Assembly (NCBI GenBank): GCA_003216955.1
Contig: QCHZ01000005.1
Span: 1 to 64,000 of the forward strand
Reading direction: 5' to 3'
DNA length: 64,000 nt
From: Prochlorococcus sp. AG-402-I21
GTDB taxonomy: Bacteria > Cyanobacteriota > Cyanobacteriia > PCC-6307 > Cyanobiaceae
The notes under the pieces are model-generated. The model was given only the letters and a program-made list of their open reading frames with translations. It did not search any database and was not told where the DNA came from. Both the position numbers and the translations under genes were made by a program. Shown here piece by piece: positions 16,283 through 31,259 of this stretch (positions within the stretch are counted from its first letter, which is position 1; the number at the start of each line of letters is the position of its first letter).

Positions 16283-16858
16283 ATGATCACTGAGCAATTT
16301 GGAATTTCTGACGTGGCTTTAAAGTTGAAGAAAGGATCTTTAGCTTTATTCCCTACTGATACTTTGCCCGCAATTTGTTCATACCCGAAATACTCAAAAA
16401 AAATATGGACTATTAAGAAAAGGCCTTCAACCAAGCCACTAATATTAATGGGAGCTTGCTTGGATGATTTGTTTGGATTTGTTCATCCTTGTGCTATGGA
16501 AGATTGTTTGAAATTGGCAAAAATCTATTGGCCTGGAGCATTAACAATGGTTTTGCCAACTATAGGAAATTTTTCAGAGCATTTGAATTCCAATTCAAAT
16601 TCTGTGGGTTTCAGAGTCCCTGCCCTAAGACATGCAAGAGATTTGCTAATGAAAACCGGTCCTTTAGCAACTACAAGTGCAAATATTTCTGGAGAAGAAC
16701 CTGTTAAAGATGCCATAGAAGCTTCGATGAAATTCCCAGGGATTCCGATACTTGCACCTGTTCCTTGGCCAAAGGCCTCTGGTCTCGCAAGCACAGTTGT
16801 TGAATGGAATGAAGGGGAATGGAATCTGTTAAGAGCTGGTTCAGTTGTGTTGAATTAA
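16283..16858 (+). CDS. Threonylcarbamoyl-AMP synthase (Sua5/YciO/YrdC family)
   Basis: About 191 residues. Conserved blocks are GSLALFPTDTLPAICSYP, IKKRPSTKPLILM, WPGALTMVLP, VGFRVPA and PLATTSANISGE, which build the YrdC fold that binds threonine, bicarbonate and ATP for the t6A37 tRNA modification. It belongs to the short type without the C-terminal Sua5 domain. ATG at 16283 gives the usual spacing to the first motif. In-frame upstream starts (16259, 16244) would overlap prmC. It could alternatively be a YciO paralogue, so no symbol is given. Confidence 0.85.
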   Translation: MITEQFGISDVALKLKKGSLALFPTDTLPAICSYPKYSKKIWTIKKRPSTKPLILMGACLDDLFGFVHPCAMEDCLKLAKIYWPGALTMVLPTIGNFSEHLNSNSNSVGFRVPALRHARDLLMKTGPLATTSANISGEEPVKDAIEASMKFPGIPILAPVPWPKASGLASTVVEWNEGEWNLLRAGSVVLN

Positions 16859-16867
16859 AATAAACGA

Positions 16868-17026
16868 ATGATTTATCTTTTTGGAGTCGTTTTATTTTTG
16901 CAGTCTCTTTTTTGGTTGGTTTTTCGATTTCCCATCATGGAATTTGATTGGATTTATCAATTAAAATTTTTCAACTTCTTTCTTATTGCTTTTTTAATTT
17001 GGGTGATCTCTGGTAATTCTAGATAG
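16868..17026 (+). CDS. Small membrane protein (52 aa)
   Basis: Begins 9 bp after the previous stop. The product has two hydrophobic stretches (MIYLFGVVLFLQSLFWLVF and FFNFFLIAFLIWVISG) joined by a short loop with FPIMEFDW. It is probably an inner- or thylakoid-membrane hairpin. I do not recognise a family. Spacing and the sustained hydrophobic pattern support it as a gene in the prmC operon. Confidence 0.6.
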   Translation: MIYLFGVVLFLQSLFWLVFRFPIMEFDWIYQLKFFNFFLIAFLIWVISGNSR

Positions 17027-17051
17027 ATTTTTTTAGTTCTTGTTTTTAAAA

Positions 17052-17123
17052 TGCCGGCTAACAGATTTGAACTGATGACCTTCGCTTTACAAAAGCGCTG
17101 CTCTACCGCTGAGCTAAGCCGGC
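17052..17123 (-). tRNA. tRNA-Thr (anticodon UGU)
   Basis: 72-nt cloverleaf on the minus strand: acceptor GCCGGCT, D-arm AGCTCAGCGGTAGAGC, anticodon loop TTTGTAA, T-loop GTTCAAATC. CCA is not encoded. A second tRNA-Thr (GGU) lies at 37368-37439. Confidence 0.95.
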
Positions 17124-17251
17124 TATTCTTTTATCTTACCTAAGAAAGTAAACTAAAAGTTACTCTATATCTAAAATTTGTTGAAAAGACTTTTTAAATA
17201 TCTTTTTTCTTTTTAATCAAATCCAACAAATTAATGCCATCTTTTAATTGA

Positions 17252-17599
17252 TTAAGAGTTTTGGTCTGTACCTGCAGTTTGTTGAGAATTTTCTTCTGAC
17301 TCATTCTTAGGCTCTTTAAGTTTGATTTGACCAGTCATAGTTCTTTTTATTGGTAGGTTTGCAACTAATGCAGTCATGCGATCTTCTGTCTCAAGACTTA
17401 CTGCACCTTCATCGACATCTATTTCTACATACTTTGCTACCACTTCAAGTATTTCTTTTCTCATTTGATCTAAAAGCTCTGTACTGAGATCTGATCGGTC
17501 ATGAGCTAACACAAGTTGTAATCTCTCTCTCGCAGTGCTAGCACTAGCAGGCTGTCTACGAAGTAACTTGTTGATAATGTCTCTAAGTGTCATTGCCAT
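17252..17599 (-). CDS. minE: Cell-division topological specificity factor MinE
   Basis: 115 residues. The core runs from [40 protein letters not shown] (anti-MinCD helix and start of the topological domain) to VANLPIKR. MinE displaces MinD from the membrane and drives the oscillation or gradient that places the division site. The C-terminal 25 residues after PIKRT are polar and go beyond the minimal E. coli form. It starts 4 bp after the minD stop; the order minC-minD-minE on one strand is canonical. Confidence 0.95.
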   Translation of the reverse strand: MAMTLRDIINKLLRRQPASASTARERLQLVLAHDRSDLSTELLDQMRKEILEVVAKYVEIDVDEGAVSLETEDRMTALVANLPIKRTMTGQIKLKEPKNESEENSQQTAGTDQNS

Positions 17600-17603
17600 T
17601 GTT

Positions 17604-18440
17604 TTAGAAAATTTTTGTTTGCATTAGCCTTCTAAATTTCGCACCCAAGCCCGAACTCTCCTCTGCGGGATCAATAAGCGGAATATCCTCTCCTTGTAAC
17701 CTCTTGGCAATATTTAGATAACATTTAGCTGCTGGGGAATTAAGGCTATTTAAAGTTAGTGGCTCTCCTCTGTTTGTACTGACAATTACCTGCTCATCCT
17801 CTAGCACAAGGCCAAGTAAAGGTAAGGCTAAAATATCAGTCACATCATCGATAGAAAGCATTTCTTGGTTTGCCATCATCTTTGGCCTAACTCTATTGAG
17901 AACTAACTGGACTGGTTTAATAGAATTTGTATTAAGCAATCCAATTACTCTGTCTGCATCTCTTACTGCTGATACCTCAGGATTGGTAACTACTATTGCT
18001 TCTTGAGAGGCTGCCATAGCATTCTTAAATCCATCTTCAACTCCAGCAGGACAGTCAATTAAAACATAATTGAACTGTTCTTTTAACATCTCAACTATGC
18101 GCTTCATATCATCCGGCTTTAACCAATCAAGCATTCTTGGATTTCCAGCAGGAAGTAAAGATAGATTGGATTCTTGCTTGTGCTTCACTAAGGCCTGATC
18201 AAGTCTGCATTCCTCCTCAAGAACTTCTTGTGCCGTATAAACAATTCGATTTTCAAGACCTAATAATAAATCCAAATTTCTAAGACCGAAGTCTGCGTCT
18301 AAAACAGCAGTGGTTAAACCCTGTCTCGCAAGTGAAATGCCAAGATTTGCTGTGAGGGTTGTCTTGCCGACACCACCCTTCCCTGAGCAAATAAGAATGA
18401 CACGGGTATCTGTCGCCACGGACCTCCTTGGATTCGACAA
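17604..18440 (-). CDS. minD: Septum-site-determining protein MinD
   Basis: 278 residues. A deviant Walker A motif, [10 protein letters not shown] (19-28), followed by [15 protein letters not shown] and the switch region [16 protein letters not shown], marks the ParA/MinD ATPases. The C-terminal [13 protein letters not shown] can form the membrane-targeting amphipathic helix. ATP-bound MinD dimerises on the membrane and recruits MinC to block FtsZ assembly away from midcell. It lies between minC and minE. Confidence 0.97.
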   Translation of the reverse strand: MSNPRRSVATDTRVILICSGKGGVGKTTLTANLGISLARQGLTTAVLDADFGLRNLDLLLGLENRIVYTAQEVLEEECRLDQALVKHKQESNLSLLPAGNPRMLDWLKPDDMKRIVEMLKEQFNYVLIDCPAGVEDGFKNAMAASQEAIVVTNPEVSAVRDADRVIGLLNTNSIKPVQLVLNRVRPKMMANQEMLSIDDVTDILALPLLGLVLEDEQVIVSTNRGEPLTLNSLNSPAAKCYLNIAKRLQGEDIPLIDPAEESSGLGAKFRRLMQTKIF

Positions 18441-18566
18441 ACTTTAGTTCGATTTTGATTAAGAAAAAAGCTTTATTGTAAGATCGGTTTCATTGGGTTT
18501 GCTTTTGAAGACATCTCTTAGGTATTAAGTAGTAACTTTTTCGTGCTTTTGATTTGGAAATCCTAT

Positions 18567-19232
18567 TTAGTTTGACTTCTCGAAATATGTTGTCTCCAGT
18601 GGGGAAATTACAATCTCTTCAGAATCTATTCTTGCCTGCTCCGCCATACCAAGTTGAGGTTTCTCCTCAGGCCCTCTAGCAACTTTTTTAGCGATTCTTA
18701 GTTGAACAGGTCTCAGTTGAAGAGCAGATATTGTTGCTTGGTAGTTCCCTTTGCTACCTGCATGCGCAATCCCAAGTAGCCTTCCCCAAATCATAATATT
18801 TCCTTCTGCACTAACTTTTGCACCTGGATTAACATCCCCAAGGATTAATAAATCCCCAGGACTATCAAGATATTCTCCTGACCTTACAGTCCCTTGATGA
18901 AAATTAGTTTTTGAAAAAATTTGATTATTATCATCTATTTGTGAGGTATTTTTTGAAGAACTTTCAATACTAAAATGAGATTTATAACCTAGCGAATGAA
19001 TACTAACTATTGTCTTTTCAGATGTTGAAGAAAAACCAATTATTTTACAATTATATTGATTAGCAATTTCAATTATTTCTGATATATCAGTACATGAAAG
19101 TTTCAGATTTTTAGAATCTATTTCTATATTGCATGAATTCAGCATTTTAAATTTACTTTTTAAATATATTTTCCAATTTAGATATTCACTATCCTCGATA
19201 TTGATTATTATTTTTTGATTGTTTAAATTCAT
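18567..19232 (-). CDS. minC: Septum-site-determining protein MinC
   Basis: 221 residues. The C-terminal half has the beta-helix domain that binds MinD and FtsZ: GTVRSGEYLDSPGDLLILGDVNPGAKVSAEGNIMIWGRLLG and AGSKGNYQATISALQLRPVQLRIA. The N-terminal domain is divergent and AT-rich, as often in this group. MinC inhibits FtsZ polymerisation under control of MinD. It is first in the min cluster on the minus strand, 126 bp before minD, and its start is 2 bp from the stop of the HD-domain gene. Confidence 0.93.
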   Translation of the reverse strand: MNLNNQKIIINIEDSEYLNWKIYLKSKFKMLNSCNIEIDSKNLKLSCTDISEIIEIANQYNCKIIGFSSTSEKTIVSIHSLGYKSHFSIESSSKNTSQIDDNNQIFSKTNFHQGTVRSGEYLDSPGDLLILGDVNPGAKVSAEGNIMIWGRLLGIAHAGSKGNYQATISALQLRPVQLRIAKKVARGPEEKPQLGMAEQARIDSEEIVISPLETTYFEKSN

Positions 19233-19234
19233 TT

Positions 19235-20494
19235 TTAGTTATGCTTCATCTTTAGTTTTTTAATTTCTTTTTTTAGTTCACTTTCTATTTCTTTTGGATA
19301 AATTAACCATGAAGATTGGTTAGGCTCTATTAATCTATCAACTAATGGTGAAACTTTCTCTAAAGCTTGTAACTTATCTCCGTCCCAAAGACGGAGTCCA
19401 TATTTATAAGGATGATAACTTTTAACTATTTGTTCTCTTAATCCGCAGGAAATATCTGGCTCTAAGCAATATTTCTCTGAAAGTATCCTTGCTTTAGCTA
19501 GCGCTTCAAGTCTTACTTCTAAAGAGAAGGAGGATATGTTTAATGCTTTTAATAAATTTCTATGTACAAATTGCCTACAAAGTTTAGATAGATTATCAGA
19601 AATAGAGTCTTGCCATTGATGAATATGGTATCCAGTTACTATGTCATCATTAGATAGAAAACTTTCTAGACTCATTTCTTCATGATTCCATAACCATTCT
19701 GACATATTTTTATCTGCCCATATCTTTTTAGGACCAAGCTTTCTTGCTGTTTTTATAATTTGCTCTAATAACCAATTGCAAACTTCATTTAATCGATGAT
19801 TATATACACTTCTATACATTAGATTTCTTATAACTAAGTAATGCTCAACTGCCATTATTCCCTTTGGATGTATTGCCAAGTCACCATCTGGTGCAATAGT
19901 CATTGCTGATATTATTCTATCAATATCTAATTGCCCATATCTTGCTCCTGTTGTATAACTATCTCTCATTAGATAGTCAAGTCGATCACAATCGAGTTGA
20001 CTACTAATTAAAGAAGTTATTAATTTTTTTGGTGCTTCCCTTAATTCAATTAAGTCTGAAATCGCTTTTGCATTTCCCTTGCCATATTTATTAAGTATTT
20101 TAGTAATTTCTCGATTATAATTTATTAATTTTGCCGTCCACTTTTCGTGATCTATTTTAAATATTTCCTCACTTGTATGACTTAGTGGGCCGTGACCTAA
20201 ATCATGTAAAAGAGCAGCTCCATAAAGAATGAATTTGTGCTTTTTTAATCCAGAATTAAAATCAGATAAATGACTTATTGCTCTTCTTGCTAAATGAAAT
20301 ACACCAAGAGAATGAGTGAATCTGCTTGATTCTGCACCATGAAATGTTAAATATGCTGGACCTAGTTGTTTAATTCTTCGCAATCTTTGGAATGGTGAGG
20401 AATCTATTAGTTCCATCACCATTCTCTCCTCGGGGATTGAGCTGTTTAATGTAATGGATTTGTGCAAAGGGTCATAATAAGTTCTTGTTGGCAT
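19235..20494 (-). CDS. HD-domain phosphohydrolase (dGTPase-like)
   Basis: 419 residues. The HD metal site is visible as RFTHSLGVFHLARRAI followed by LYGAALLHDLGHGPLSHTSEE, and a later Asp in SSQLDCDRLDYLMRD. This matches the SamHD1/dGTPase-like branch that removes triphosphate from dNTPs or acts on related nucleotides. The exact substrate is not predictable. It lies between ctpA (3 bp) and minC (2 bp) on the same strand, so all are probably one transcript. This places a nucleotide-pool enzyme next to division genes. Confidence 0.85.
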   Translation of the reverse strand: MPTRTYYDPLHKSITLNSSIPEERMVMELIDSSPFQRLRRIKQLGPAYLTFHGAESSRFTHSLGVFHLARRAISHLSDFNSGLKKHKFILYGAALLHDLGHGPLSHTSEEIFKIDHEKWTAKLINYNREITKILNKYGKGNAKAISDLIELREAPKKLITSLISSQLDCDRLDYLMRDSYTTGARYGQLDIDRIISAMTIAPDGDLAIHPKGIMAVEHYLVIRNLMYRSVYNHRLNEVCNWLLEQIIKTARKLGPKKIWADKNMSEWLWNHEEMSLESFLSNDDIVTGYHIHQWQDSISDNLSKLCRQFVHRNLLKALNISSFSLEVRLEALAKARILSEKYCLEPDISCGLREQIVKSYHPYKYGLRLWDGDKLQALEKVSPLVDRLIEPNQSSWLIYPKEIESELKKEIKKLKMKHN

Positions 20495-20497
20495 GAG

Positions 20498-21808
20498 TTA
20501 CTCAATCGCTTTGATAATTAATTTCTCTTCTTTTTCTTGACTTTCTTTTGATAACTTCTCTGAAACTTCTTCTTTGTCCAAAGTGGCTTGCATGATCAGC
20601 TCTGCATCTAAAAGCCATCTATCTTCATCAGAGCCAGGATTAAGTGGCTCCGGCATTTCTAATATACGATCAGGATCTATCCCAAGATTCTGTATATCTC
20701 TCCCACTTGGTGTTAAATAGCTAGCCACTGTTACTGCTAAACCGCTGCCATCACTTAGATTTGTTAAAGATTGTATTAGACCTTTCCCAAATGTTTTAGC
20801 ACCTATAAGTTCGGATCTTTGATTATCTTGTAAAGCCCCTGCAAGAATTTCACTAGCACTTGCTGTCCCCTCATTAACAAGTGTCACCATAGGTCCGTCA
20901 TAAAGAGTTTCTATCCCCGAACTAATAGGGTCATTTATGGAATCTCTTTTTTTTGTCTCGACAATTGGCATGTTGCTTAGGAAATCATCTGCAACAGCAA
21001 GACCTGAACTTACTAAACCTCCAGAGTTATTTCTTAGGTCCAAAATTAGTCCATCTATTTCTTTCTCTGATAATTCTTCTAATGCCTCTTTGACTTGAAC
21101 AGGAACTCCCTCACTAAATTGAGTGATTCTTAAGTAGCCAAATGTATGAGATTCGTTTCTTATCCTTTTAGTCCTAACTGGCCTTAAATCAACACTTCTT
21201 CTTTCTAAAGAAATTTCTTTGATTTCGTTGTCAAGTTGTTCTATTTCAACAATTACTTGTGTTCCAGTTTGTCCCCTCAATTTTGCTGCTGTTGCTTCCA
21301 ATCCTAATAGTTTTGGAGATTGCCCATTGACTTTTTTTAAAATTGTCCCACTTGTAATACCAGCATCTGAGGACGGAGAGCCTTCAAGAGGAGATATTAC
21401 AACTATTTCTCCATCTTCTTTTCTTGCACCTAACTGAAGGCCAACACCATTGATTTCACTACCTATATTGCTTTTTTTCATCGCTTCGTAATCATCTGGT
21501 CTTAATAAACGTGTATAGGGATCTCCAAGAGGAAGAAGCATTGCTTCTATGGCTGAGTAGGCCTGCTGAGAATTATTGATTGGTTTCTCAAGCGCTTTTT
21601 GACGAAGTTTTTTCCATTGAATTTCATCGAATTTCTTAGGTTCTAGATAACCTTCATTTACTAGATTCCATGCTTCAATAACCAGTAATTGTCCGTCATT
21701 GAGAGCAAAAGCAGGTTGAGTTAAGACTTGAAATAAAAGTCCAAAACTAATTAAAACTGCAAAAAACCTTTGCAGTAGCTTAGTTAAAGATTTAACAGAT
21801 GAAAGCAT
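20498..21808 (-). CDS. Carboxyl-terminal processing protease (S41 family, CtpA-like)
   Basis: About 436 residues from the chosen Met at 21808. The N-terminus ([26 protein letters not shown]) is a good signal peptide. A PDZ domain follows ([31 protein letters not shown]). The catalytic Ser lies in [18 protein letters not shown] and the Lys in [13 protein letters not shown]. CtpA of cyanobacteria trims the C-terminus of the D1 precursor in the lumen; paralogues exist, so which Ctp this is remains open. A longer frame from 21871 would run into the petB leader and lacks a reason to be used. Confidence 0.9.
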   Translation of the reverse strand: MLSSVKSLTKLLQRFFAVLISFGLLFQVLTQPAFALNDGQLLVIEAWNLVNEGYLEPKKFDEIQWKKLRQKALEKPINNSQQAYSAIEAMLLPLGDPYTRLLRPDDYEAMKKSNIGSEINGVGLQLGARKEDGEIVVISPLEGSPSSDAGITSGTILKKVNGQSPKLLGLEATAAKLRGQTGTQVIVEIEQLDNEIKEISLERRSVDLRPVRTKRIRNESHTFGYLRITQFSEGVPVQVKEALEELSEKEIDGLILDLRNNSGGLVSSGLAVADDFLSNMPIVETKKRDSINDPISSGIETLYDGPMVTLVNEGTASASEILAGALQDNQRSELIGAKTFGKGLIQSLTNLSDGSGLAVTVASYLTPSGRDIQNLGIDPDRILEMPEPLNPGSDEDRWLLDAELIMQATLDKEEVSEKLSKESQEKEEKLIIKAIE

Positions 21809-21877
21809 TGGATTGATCTTTTGCGGCGACCAAGGGGCACATCGAGTAAGATATTTGAAAATACAGTGCATAAGTGG

Positions 21878-22534
21878 ATGGCGAACTCTTCACCGGTTTA
21901 TGACTGGTTCCAGGAACGTCTTGAGATACAGGACATAGCGGATGATGTCACTTCAAAATACGTTCCTCCACATGTCAACATTTTTTATTGTCTCGGTGGA
22001 ATAACACTGGTTTGTTTTTTGATTCAATTCGCGACTGGATTCGCGATGACCTTTTATTACAAACCTACAGTAACTGAAGCTTATAGCTCAGTTAGCTATC
22101 TGATGACAGACGTTAGCTTTGGTTGGTTGATTAGATCAGTACATAGATGGAGTGCTTCAATGATGGTACTCATGCTTATTTTGCATGTTTTTAGAGTTTA
22201 TTTAACTGGTGGGTTCAAAAGGCCTAGAGAATTGACATGGATAACTGGCGTAGTTATGGCAGTTATAACAGTTGCTTTTGGAGTCACAGGCTATTCATTG
22301 CCTTGGGATCAAGTTGGTTATTGGGCTGTAAAAATTGTTTCTGGAGTACCTGCTGCTATTCCTGTCATTGGTGACTTTATGGTTGAGCTTCTTAGAGGCG
22401 GTGAGAGCGTTGGTCAGTCAACTTTAACAAGGTTTTATAGTCTCCATACTTTTGTAATGCCTTGGTTACTAGCAGTATTTATGTTGATGCACTTTCTAAT
22501 GATTAGAAAACAAGGTATCTCTGGTCCATTATAA
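21878..22534 (+). CDS. petB: Cytochrome b6
   Basis: 218 residues from ATG 21878 ([20 protein letters not shown]), the standard length; longer in-frame starts would add unrelated residues. Four helices carry the haem-ligand His pairs in [23 protein letters not shown] and [21 protein letters not shown]. Cys in NIFYCLGGI is the site that holds haem c-n. It is the quinol-oxidising core of the cytochrome b6f complex linking the photosystems. petD follows after 58 bp. It is divergent from ctpA with only about 70 bp between the starts. Confidence 0.98.
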   Translation: MANSSPVYDWFQERLEIQDIADDVTSKYVPPHVNIFYCLGGITLVCFLIQFATGFAMTFYYKPTVTEAYSSVSYLMTDVSFGWLIRSVHRWSASMMVLMLILHVFRVYLTGGFKRPRELTWITGVVMAVITVAFGVTGYSLPWDQVGYWAVKIVSGVPAAIPVIGDFMVELLRGGESVGQSTLTRFYSLHTFVMPWLLAVFMLMHFLMIRKQGISGPL

Positions 22535-22592
22535 TTAAAGTTATTTATTTACTCCAATAAACCTTAATTATCACAAAAAATTTCTTTAAACC

Positions 22593-23075
22593 ATGTCTAC
22601 TCTTAAGAAACCTGACTTAACTGATACCAAATTAAGAGCCAAACTTGCCAAAGGAATGGGGCATAACTATTACGGAGAACCAGCATGGCCTAATGATCTT
22701 TTATATATTTTCCCAGTGGTTATTCTTGGGACTATTGCATGTGTAGTTGGTTTAGCAGTTTTAGATCCTGCATTCCTTGGAGATAAAGCTAATCCGTTTG
22801 CAACTCCATTAGAGATTCTACCTGAATGGTATTTATATCCTGTTTTTCAAATTTTACGTGTTGTACCTAATAAATTACTTGGTATCGCTCTGCAGACATT
22901 GATACCTCTTGGATTGATGATTCTTCCTTTTATTGAAAATATCAATAAATTTGCTAATCCTTTCAGAAGGCCAGTTGCAATGTCATTATTTTTATTTGGA
23001 ACAGTTTTGACAATGTATCTGGGCATAGGAGCTTGCTTGCCTATTGATAAATCTCTAACTTTAGGTTTGTTCTAG
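22593..23075 (+). CDS. petD: Cytochrome b6f complex subunit IV
   Basis: 160 residues, standard length. It starts [21 protein letters not shown], has three membrane helices and contains the PEWY motif ([16 protein letters not shown]) that shapes the quinol oxidation site. It pairs with cytochrome b6 from the upstream petB, forming the usual petBD operon. Its last four bases overlap the end of the convergent invertase gene, so the two transcripts must overlap at their 3' ends. Confidence 0.98.
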   Translation: MSTLKKPDLTDTKLRAKLAKGMGHNYYGEPAWPNDLLYIFPVVILGTIACVVGLAVLDPAFLGDKANPFATPLEILPEWYLYPVFQILRVVPNKLLGIALQTLIPLGLMILPFIENINKFANPFRRPVAMSLFLFGTVLTMYLGIGACLPIDKSLTLGLF

Positions 23076-24523
23076 AAGTTATCATCTAAATCCAACATCA
23101 ATACATCTTCGGGCTGAGCTCTCAATAAATGGTGTAATAATAAAAATCCAACAATTGTCCAAGTTTGATAGGTCCTAGATTGTTGACCTACCCATGTACC
23201 AGTTGGGCCGTCAAAATATTCTGCCCATTTTTGTCTTGGGAGTTGATTCAACTGACTCCAATAACATTCTTCAATAAGAGCCCGCATTTGTCCCATCAGT
23301 AAAACGTCAGCTTTGGGATATCGTTTTTCATGAAGCAATATAGAGGCACCAAAAAACCATAAAAGACTAGGCCAATGGCCACCATTGTGATAACTCCATG
23401 GCCAGTTTTTTGGATCTGAGCCTGTTTTGTTTTGCCATTCTTCTATATCCATTGGGGGATGACATATTCTCATTGGCATTTGTGCCATAAGATGTTCACG
23501 GTTATGAAGAACCAGTCGAAATAATGCTCTCTGCTGGGGTGCTGTCAATACTCCAAACATGCATGCTAATGAATTCCCCAAGCTATAAAAACGAAAATCT
23601 GGTCTACCAGTTCTTATATTGCCAATAAGATAACCACCTCTATTCTCGAGCCAATCTTGAAGCCATGATGGGACTACTTGGGGCTGGACATTGAATTCAT
23701 TTTGATGTTGATCTTCACCGTATTGCTCAGTAGGCCTTCTCCTTAGAACTTGCATCGTTTTGCTTGTTACCCAATAGTGCTTCAAAAGAAATTGTCTAAG
23801 ATCGTGCACCCATTGACGAGTTAAAACAAGTCTCTGATCAAGTAAGCGACTTTTTTGATGTTTTCTGCTTAATTCCATCAGTTGAATGCAGCTTTTTAGA
23901 CATGCATGCAATAAAACCTCTACTTCAAGAGGAGCACCCCAAACATCCATAGGTCGATCGATCATAAATGAACAATCTGGTACAAATAAAACTGGATTCC
24001 CCTCAAAAGTTGGATGTAAAACTAAATCAAGAAGAAGTTGAACACCCCTTTGAACCTGTTGACTTGTCCCGAAACTTTCATCACCACTTTTTCTTACATA
24101 TAGCCAACAAAGTACTGGCCACCAAAGACTTGCATCAGCAGAAGTTATTCTTCCAATAGATCTCTGACCATAATCTGCTATTAATTTTCCTTTTTCTTCG
24201 ACAAAGCTTGTTGGAAAAACCCCTCTTGTTTGATAGGTGGTACTCTGCAAATCCAGACTTACTGTTAAGAATTTTTTGACTATGTCAAATCTTTTTTGAG
24301 TCAAGAGATAGATCATTACGGGGACATTGTCCCTTAGAAATATTTCTCCGTAATTAAGAGCATCATTTTTTGTTGGATGCTCCAAGGCCGCCACACTACC
24401 TGCAATATCTCCAGAAATTTCAATCAGAGTTTTTTCAAAATGTTCTTTAGCTCTTGCAACAACTTTGTCTTCATTTGAGTTGGGGCGAACCCTTTGGTGT
24501 TGTTGGCTAAAACGTGCGGGCAT
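23072..24523 (-). CDS. Neutral/alkaline invertase-like protein (GH100 family)
   Basis: 483 residues. Typical blocks of the GH100 family are visible: [110 protein letters not shown]. These enzymes split sucrose into glucose and fructose in the cytosol and are found in cyanobacteria and plants. In Prochlorococcus sucrose serves as a compatible solute and carbon store, so a role in sucrose turnover is likely. Enzymatic specificity is inferred from the family. Confidence 0.87.
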   Translation of the reverse strand: MPARFSQQHQRVRPNSNEDKVVARAKEHFEKTLIEISGDIAGSVAALEHPTKNDALNYGEIFLRDNVPVMIYLLTQKRFDIVKKFLTVSLDLQSTTYQTRGVFPTSFVEEKGKLIADYGQRSIGRITSADASLWWPVLCWLYVRKSGDESFGTSQQVQRGVQLLLDLVLHPTFEGNPVLFVPDCSFMIDRPMDVWGAPLEVEVLLHACLKSCIQLMELSRKHQKSRLLDQRLVLTRQWVHDLRQFLLKHYWVTSKTMQVLRRRPTEQYGEDQHQNEFNVQPQVVPSWLQDWLENRGGYLIGNIRTGRPDFRFYSLGNSLACMFGVLTAPQQRALFRLVLHNREHLMAQMPMRICHPPMDIEEWQNKTGSDPKNWPWSYHNGGHWPSLLWFFGASILLHEKRYPKADVLLMGQMRALIEECYWSQLNQLPRQKWAEYFDGPTGTWVGQQSRTYQTWTIVGFLLLHHLLRAQPEDVLMLDLDDNF

Positions 24524-25162
24524 AAAGATAATCTCTTGCCATCGCTAAAAGCTAGTTATGGCTTACTCCTTTGATATTGATAGTAAGAGGTAAAACATTT
24601 CATTTGCAACTTTGTTGCAAGTAAGTACTTCTAGGGTCTAGAATATTCTTCTGCGCAAAAGTCAATCTGGAGCGTACTCAGTTAGCGAAAATTACGAAAG
24701 TTTTTTAGTTAAGTGGGAGTTCTACAACATTTGAAGACTAAACCCTCTTGTGTTGTAAGCTGAAAAACGGTCGAAAGATCGAAAAATGTTTTGGTTTTCT
24801 AGGCCAAGACAGAACCTAGACAACTTAAAAGTTTAGGAACTGACGCTTTTATCGCGTCCGGTTCATTTTATGAAACGGATGTATTGCGATAAAGGTGTGA
24901 GGTCCCGTCAAAAAGAAATTAGTTGCAAGATCTTGTAGCTAGATTGAATTTGAGTTTCACGGCTCTGTTCGATTTTTTCTATGAATCAAAGCAACGACGG
25001 ATCTGAGATCCGGGAAAGTCACGAAGATAAAACTAAGTGCACTCTTTAGAACCCTTATTAAAACAAGGTGGCAACAATCACAATCAGTACGCCAGTGCTG
25101 TTATTAGTGGGAGAAGCAAATCAGACTGAGTAGAAATTATTTTTTACAAAAGGGCCTGACTA
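24524..25162 (+). other. rRNA operon promoter and long leader
   Basis: No gene is visible. A candidate promoter lies at 24615-24644: TTGCAA, 18 bp, TAGAAT. From there the leader to the 16S start would be about 510 nt. It contains several self-complementary stretches, for example around GACGCTTTTATCGC and GCGATAAA (24842-24894), as expected for leader structures used in rRNA processing. Promoter choice is a judgement by eye. Confidence 0.4.
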
Positions 25163-26646
<1,484 letters not shown>

Positions 26647-26811
26647 CAGGGAGACATTTAATCGATTGTGATGTCTAAGTTATTATCTTAGGCCGCAATC
26701 CTGTCACCTTAAGGTCGATCGGTACCTCAGATTTTTGTATTAATTTCATAATTAATTCTTTAATTTCAGTTCCTAAACTTGTCTAGGTCACACTCAACAA
26801 GGGTTTCTCCT

Positions 26812-26885
<74 letters not shown>

Positions 26886-26894
26886 TTCGTTGTT

Positions 26895-26967
26895 GGGGGT
26901 ATAGCTCAGTTGGTAGAGCGCCTGCTTTGCAAGCAGGATGTCAGCGGTTCGAGTCCGCTTACCTCCA
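26895..26967 (+). tRNA. tRNA-Ala (anticodon UGC) in the rRNA spacer
   Basis: GGGGGTATAGCTCAGTTGG start, anticodon loop TTTGCAA, T-arm GGTTCGAGTCC, acceptor TACCTCC. It follows tRNA-Ile by 9 bp. The 306 bp from here to the 23S start hold no gene, only AT-rich processing spacer. Confidence 0.97.
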
Positions 26968-27273
26968 CTGAAACCTACCCTGGTAACTAAATTTCCGGAG
27001 AAAATTTGTAGTTGTGACTTAGAATTGTCTATTTTGAAATGAACCTAGCTTCTTATCATCTTTTATACAGTTGATAATATGCTGGGCTCGCATGGACTTG
27101 TTCCATGAGAATTCAGTAGAACCTTGAAAACTGCATAGATTAGAAAGAATAAAGCATCTCATGGATGCATAATTCTCTATTAATAACTTAGATAAAACTA
27201 ATTTTTAATAGAAAGAATTCATGTTTAATTCTTGAGTAATAGCCGAGCACAATTGATTTTGTGATTGTATTAA

Positions 27274-30149
<2,876 letters not shown>

Positions 30150-30239
30150 CTTTTGCTTTTACTTAAATTATTGCTTTATTTTTTCTGATTATTTTTTAAT
30201 AATTTCTATGCAGTCTTCAGGGTTCATACAAAACACTAT

Positions 30240-30355
30240 CCTGGTGTTCATGGCGATGTGGAACCACTCCGATCCATCTCGAACTCGGTTGTGAAACGCA
30301 TCAGCGGCGAAGATATTTGGGGGGTAGCCCCCTGAGAAAATAGCTCAATGCCAGG
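30240..30355 (+). rRNA. rrf: 5S ribosomal RNA
   Basis: CCTGGTGTTCATGGCG at the 5' end pairs with GCTCAATGCCAGG at the 3' end. The central ACCACTCCGATCCATCTCGAACTCGG block is diagnostic (30262-30287). It lies about 90 bp after 23S. Confidence 0.96.
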
Positions 30356-30364
30356 TAAAACATT

Positions 30365-30390
30365 AAAAAAGGTCCTAAGGGACCTTTTTT
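30365..30390 (+). terminator. rRNA operon terminator
   Basis: AAAAAAGGTCC and GGACCTTTTTT form an 11-bp stem around TAAG (30365-30390) ending in a T-run. It lies 10 bp after 5S. The A/T symmetry lets it also serve the convergent mutM transcript. Confidence 0.85.
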
Positions 30391-30399
30391 AATGTTTAA

Positions 30400-31248
30400 T
30401 TATTTTTGGCAATTAGGACACCAGTGGGTGCTCCTGCCACATATCTTTTCTCTCAATATTTTTTCTCCGCATTTTTTACAACTTTTACCACCTCTTCTAT
30501 ATACCCAGGCTTGTCCGCCATAATTTCCATTAATTCCCTCTAAATCTCTAAAATCACTAAAAGTAGTCCCCCCTTCTCCGATACTTATATTTAAAATTTT
30601 GATAAGGCTATTGCAAAGCCTTTTTAATTCAGCGCTTTTCAAACTCCGACTTTCAGTTTTTGGATTAATACCTGCATCAAATAATGTTTCATCAGCATAT
30701 ATATTTCCAACACCAGCTACAGTTCGTTGATCTAATAAAGCAGATTTAATTGAGCGAGTCTTTTTCTTCAAATATTTTTCTAAATAAATACTATTAAAAT
30801 CAGCACTGAATGGCTCTGGGCCTAATGTCTTAATTCCAGATACTATTTCAGATACTTGTTTAGATGAAGGTACGTACCAAATTTGTCCAAAGTTTCTAAT
30901 ATCTATAAATCGAAGTTCTTTACCTCTCTTGTCAAAAAATCTTACTCTTGTATGAGGGCATGATGGTATTTGTTTCTCAATTAATTTGAATTGGCCTGTC
31001 ATTCTGAGATGTACAACTATTAAACCTTTGTTATTTTTGTCTCTTGTAAGTAAGGTTCCTATTAAATATTTACCTCTTCTTTCCCATGCACCTAAATAAC
31101 TATTTTTAATATTATTTATAAAATCACTAGACCCACCTGGACTTGCAATTGAGCGTTCTTTTAATACTTCAATTCTTTCAATATAGAAATCATTTAGAAG
31201 CTTCTCAAGTCCCTTTCTAACTGTTTCAACTTCTGGTAATTCTGGCAA
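30400..31248 (-). CDS. mutM: Formamidopyrimidine-DNA glycosylase
   Basis: 282 residues. Starts MPELPEVETVRKGL, in which Pro2 (Pro1 after Met removal) is the catalytic nucleophile and Glu3 the acid. A helix-two-turn-helix segment is near QRTVAGVGNIYADETLF, and the C-terminal zinc finger has Cys residues in CKKCGEKILREKICGRSTHWCPNC. The enzyme excises oxidised purines such as 8-oxoguanine, which is useful under photo-oxidative stress. It follows psaE by 11 bp on the same strand, so the two are probably co-transcribed. Confidence 0.97.
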   Translation of the reverse strand: MPELPEVETVRKGLEKLLNDFYIERIEVLKERSIASPGGSSDFINNIKNSYLGAWERRGKYLIGTLLTRDKNNKGLIVVHLRMTGQFKLIEKQIPSCPHTRVRFFDKRGKELRFIDIRNFGQIWYVPSSKQVSEIVSGIKTLGPEPFSADFNSIYLEKYLKKKTRSIKSALLDQRTVAGVGNIYADETLFDAGINPKTESRSLKSAELKRLCNSLIKILNISIGEGGTTFSDFRDLEGINGNYGGQAWVYRRGGKSCKKCGEKILREKICGRSTHWCPNCQK

Positions 31249-31259
31249 CAGTAATACTG

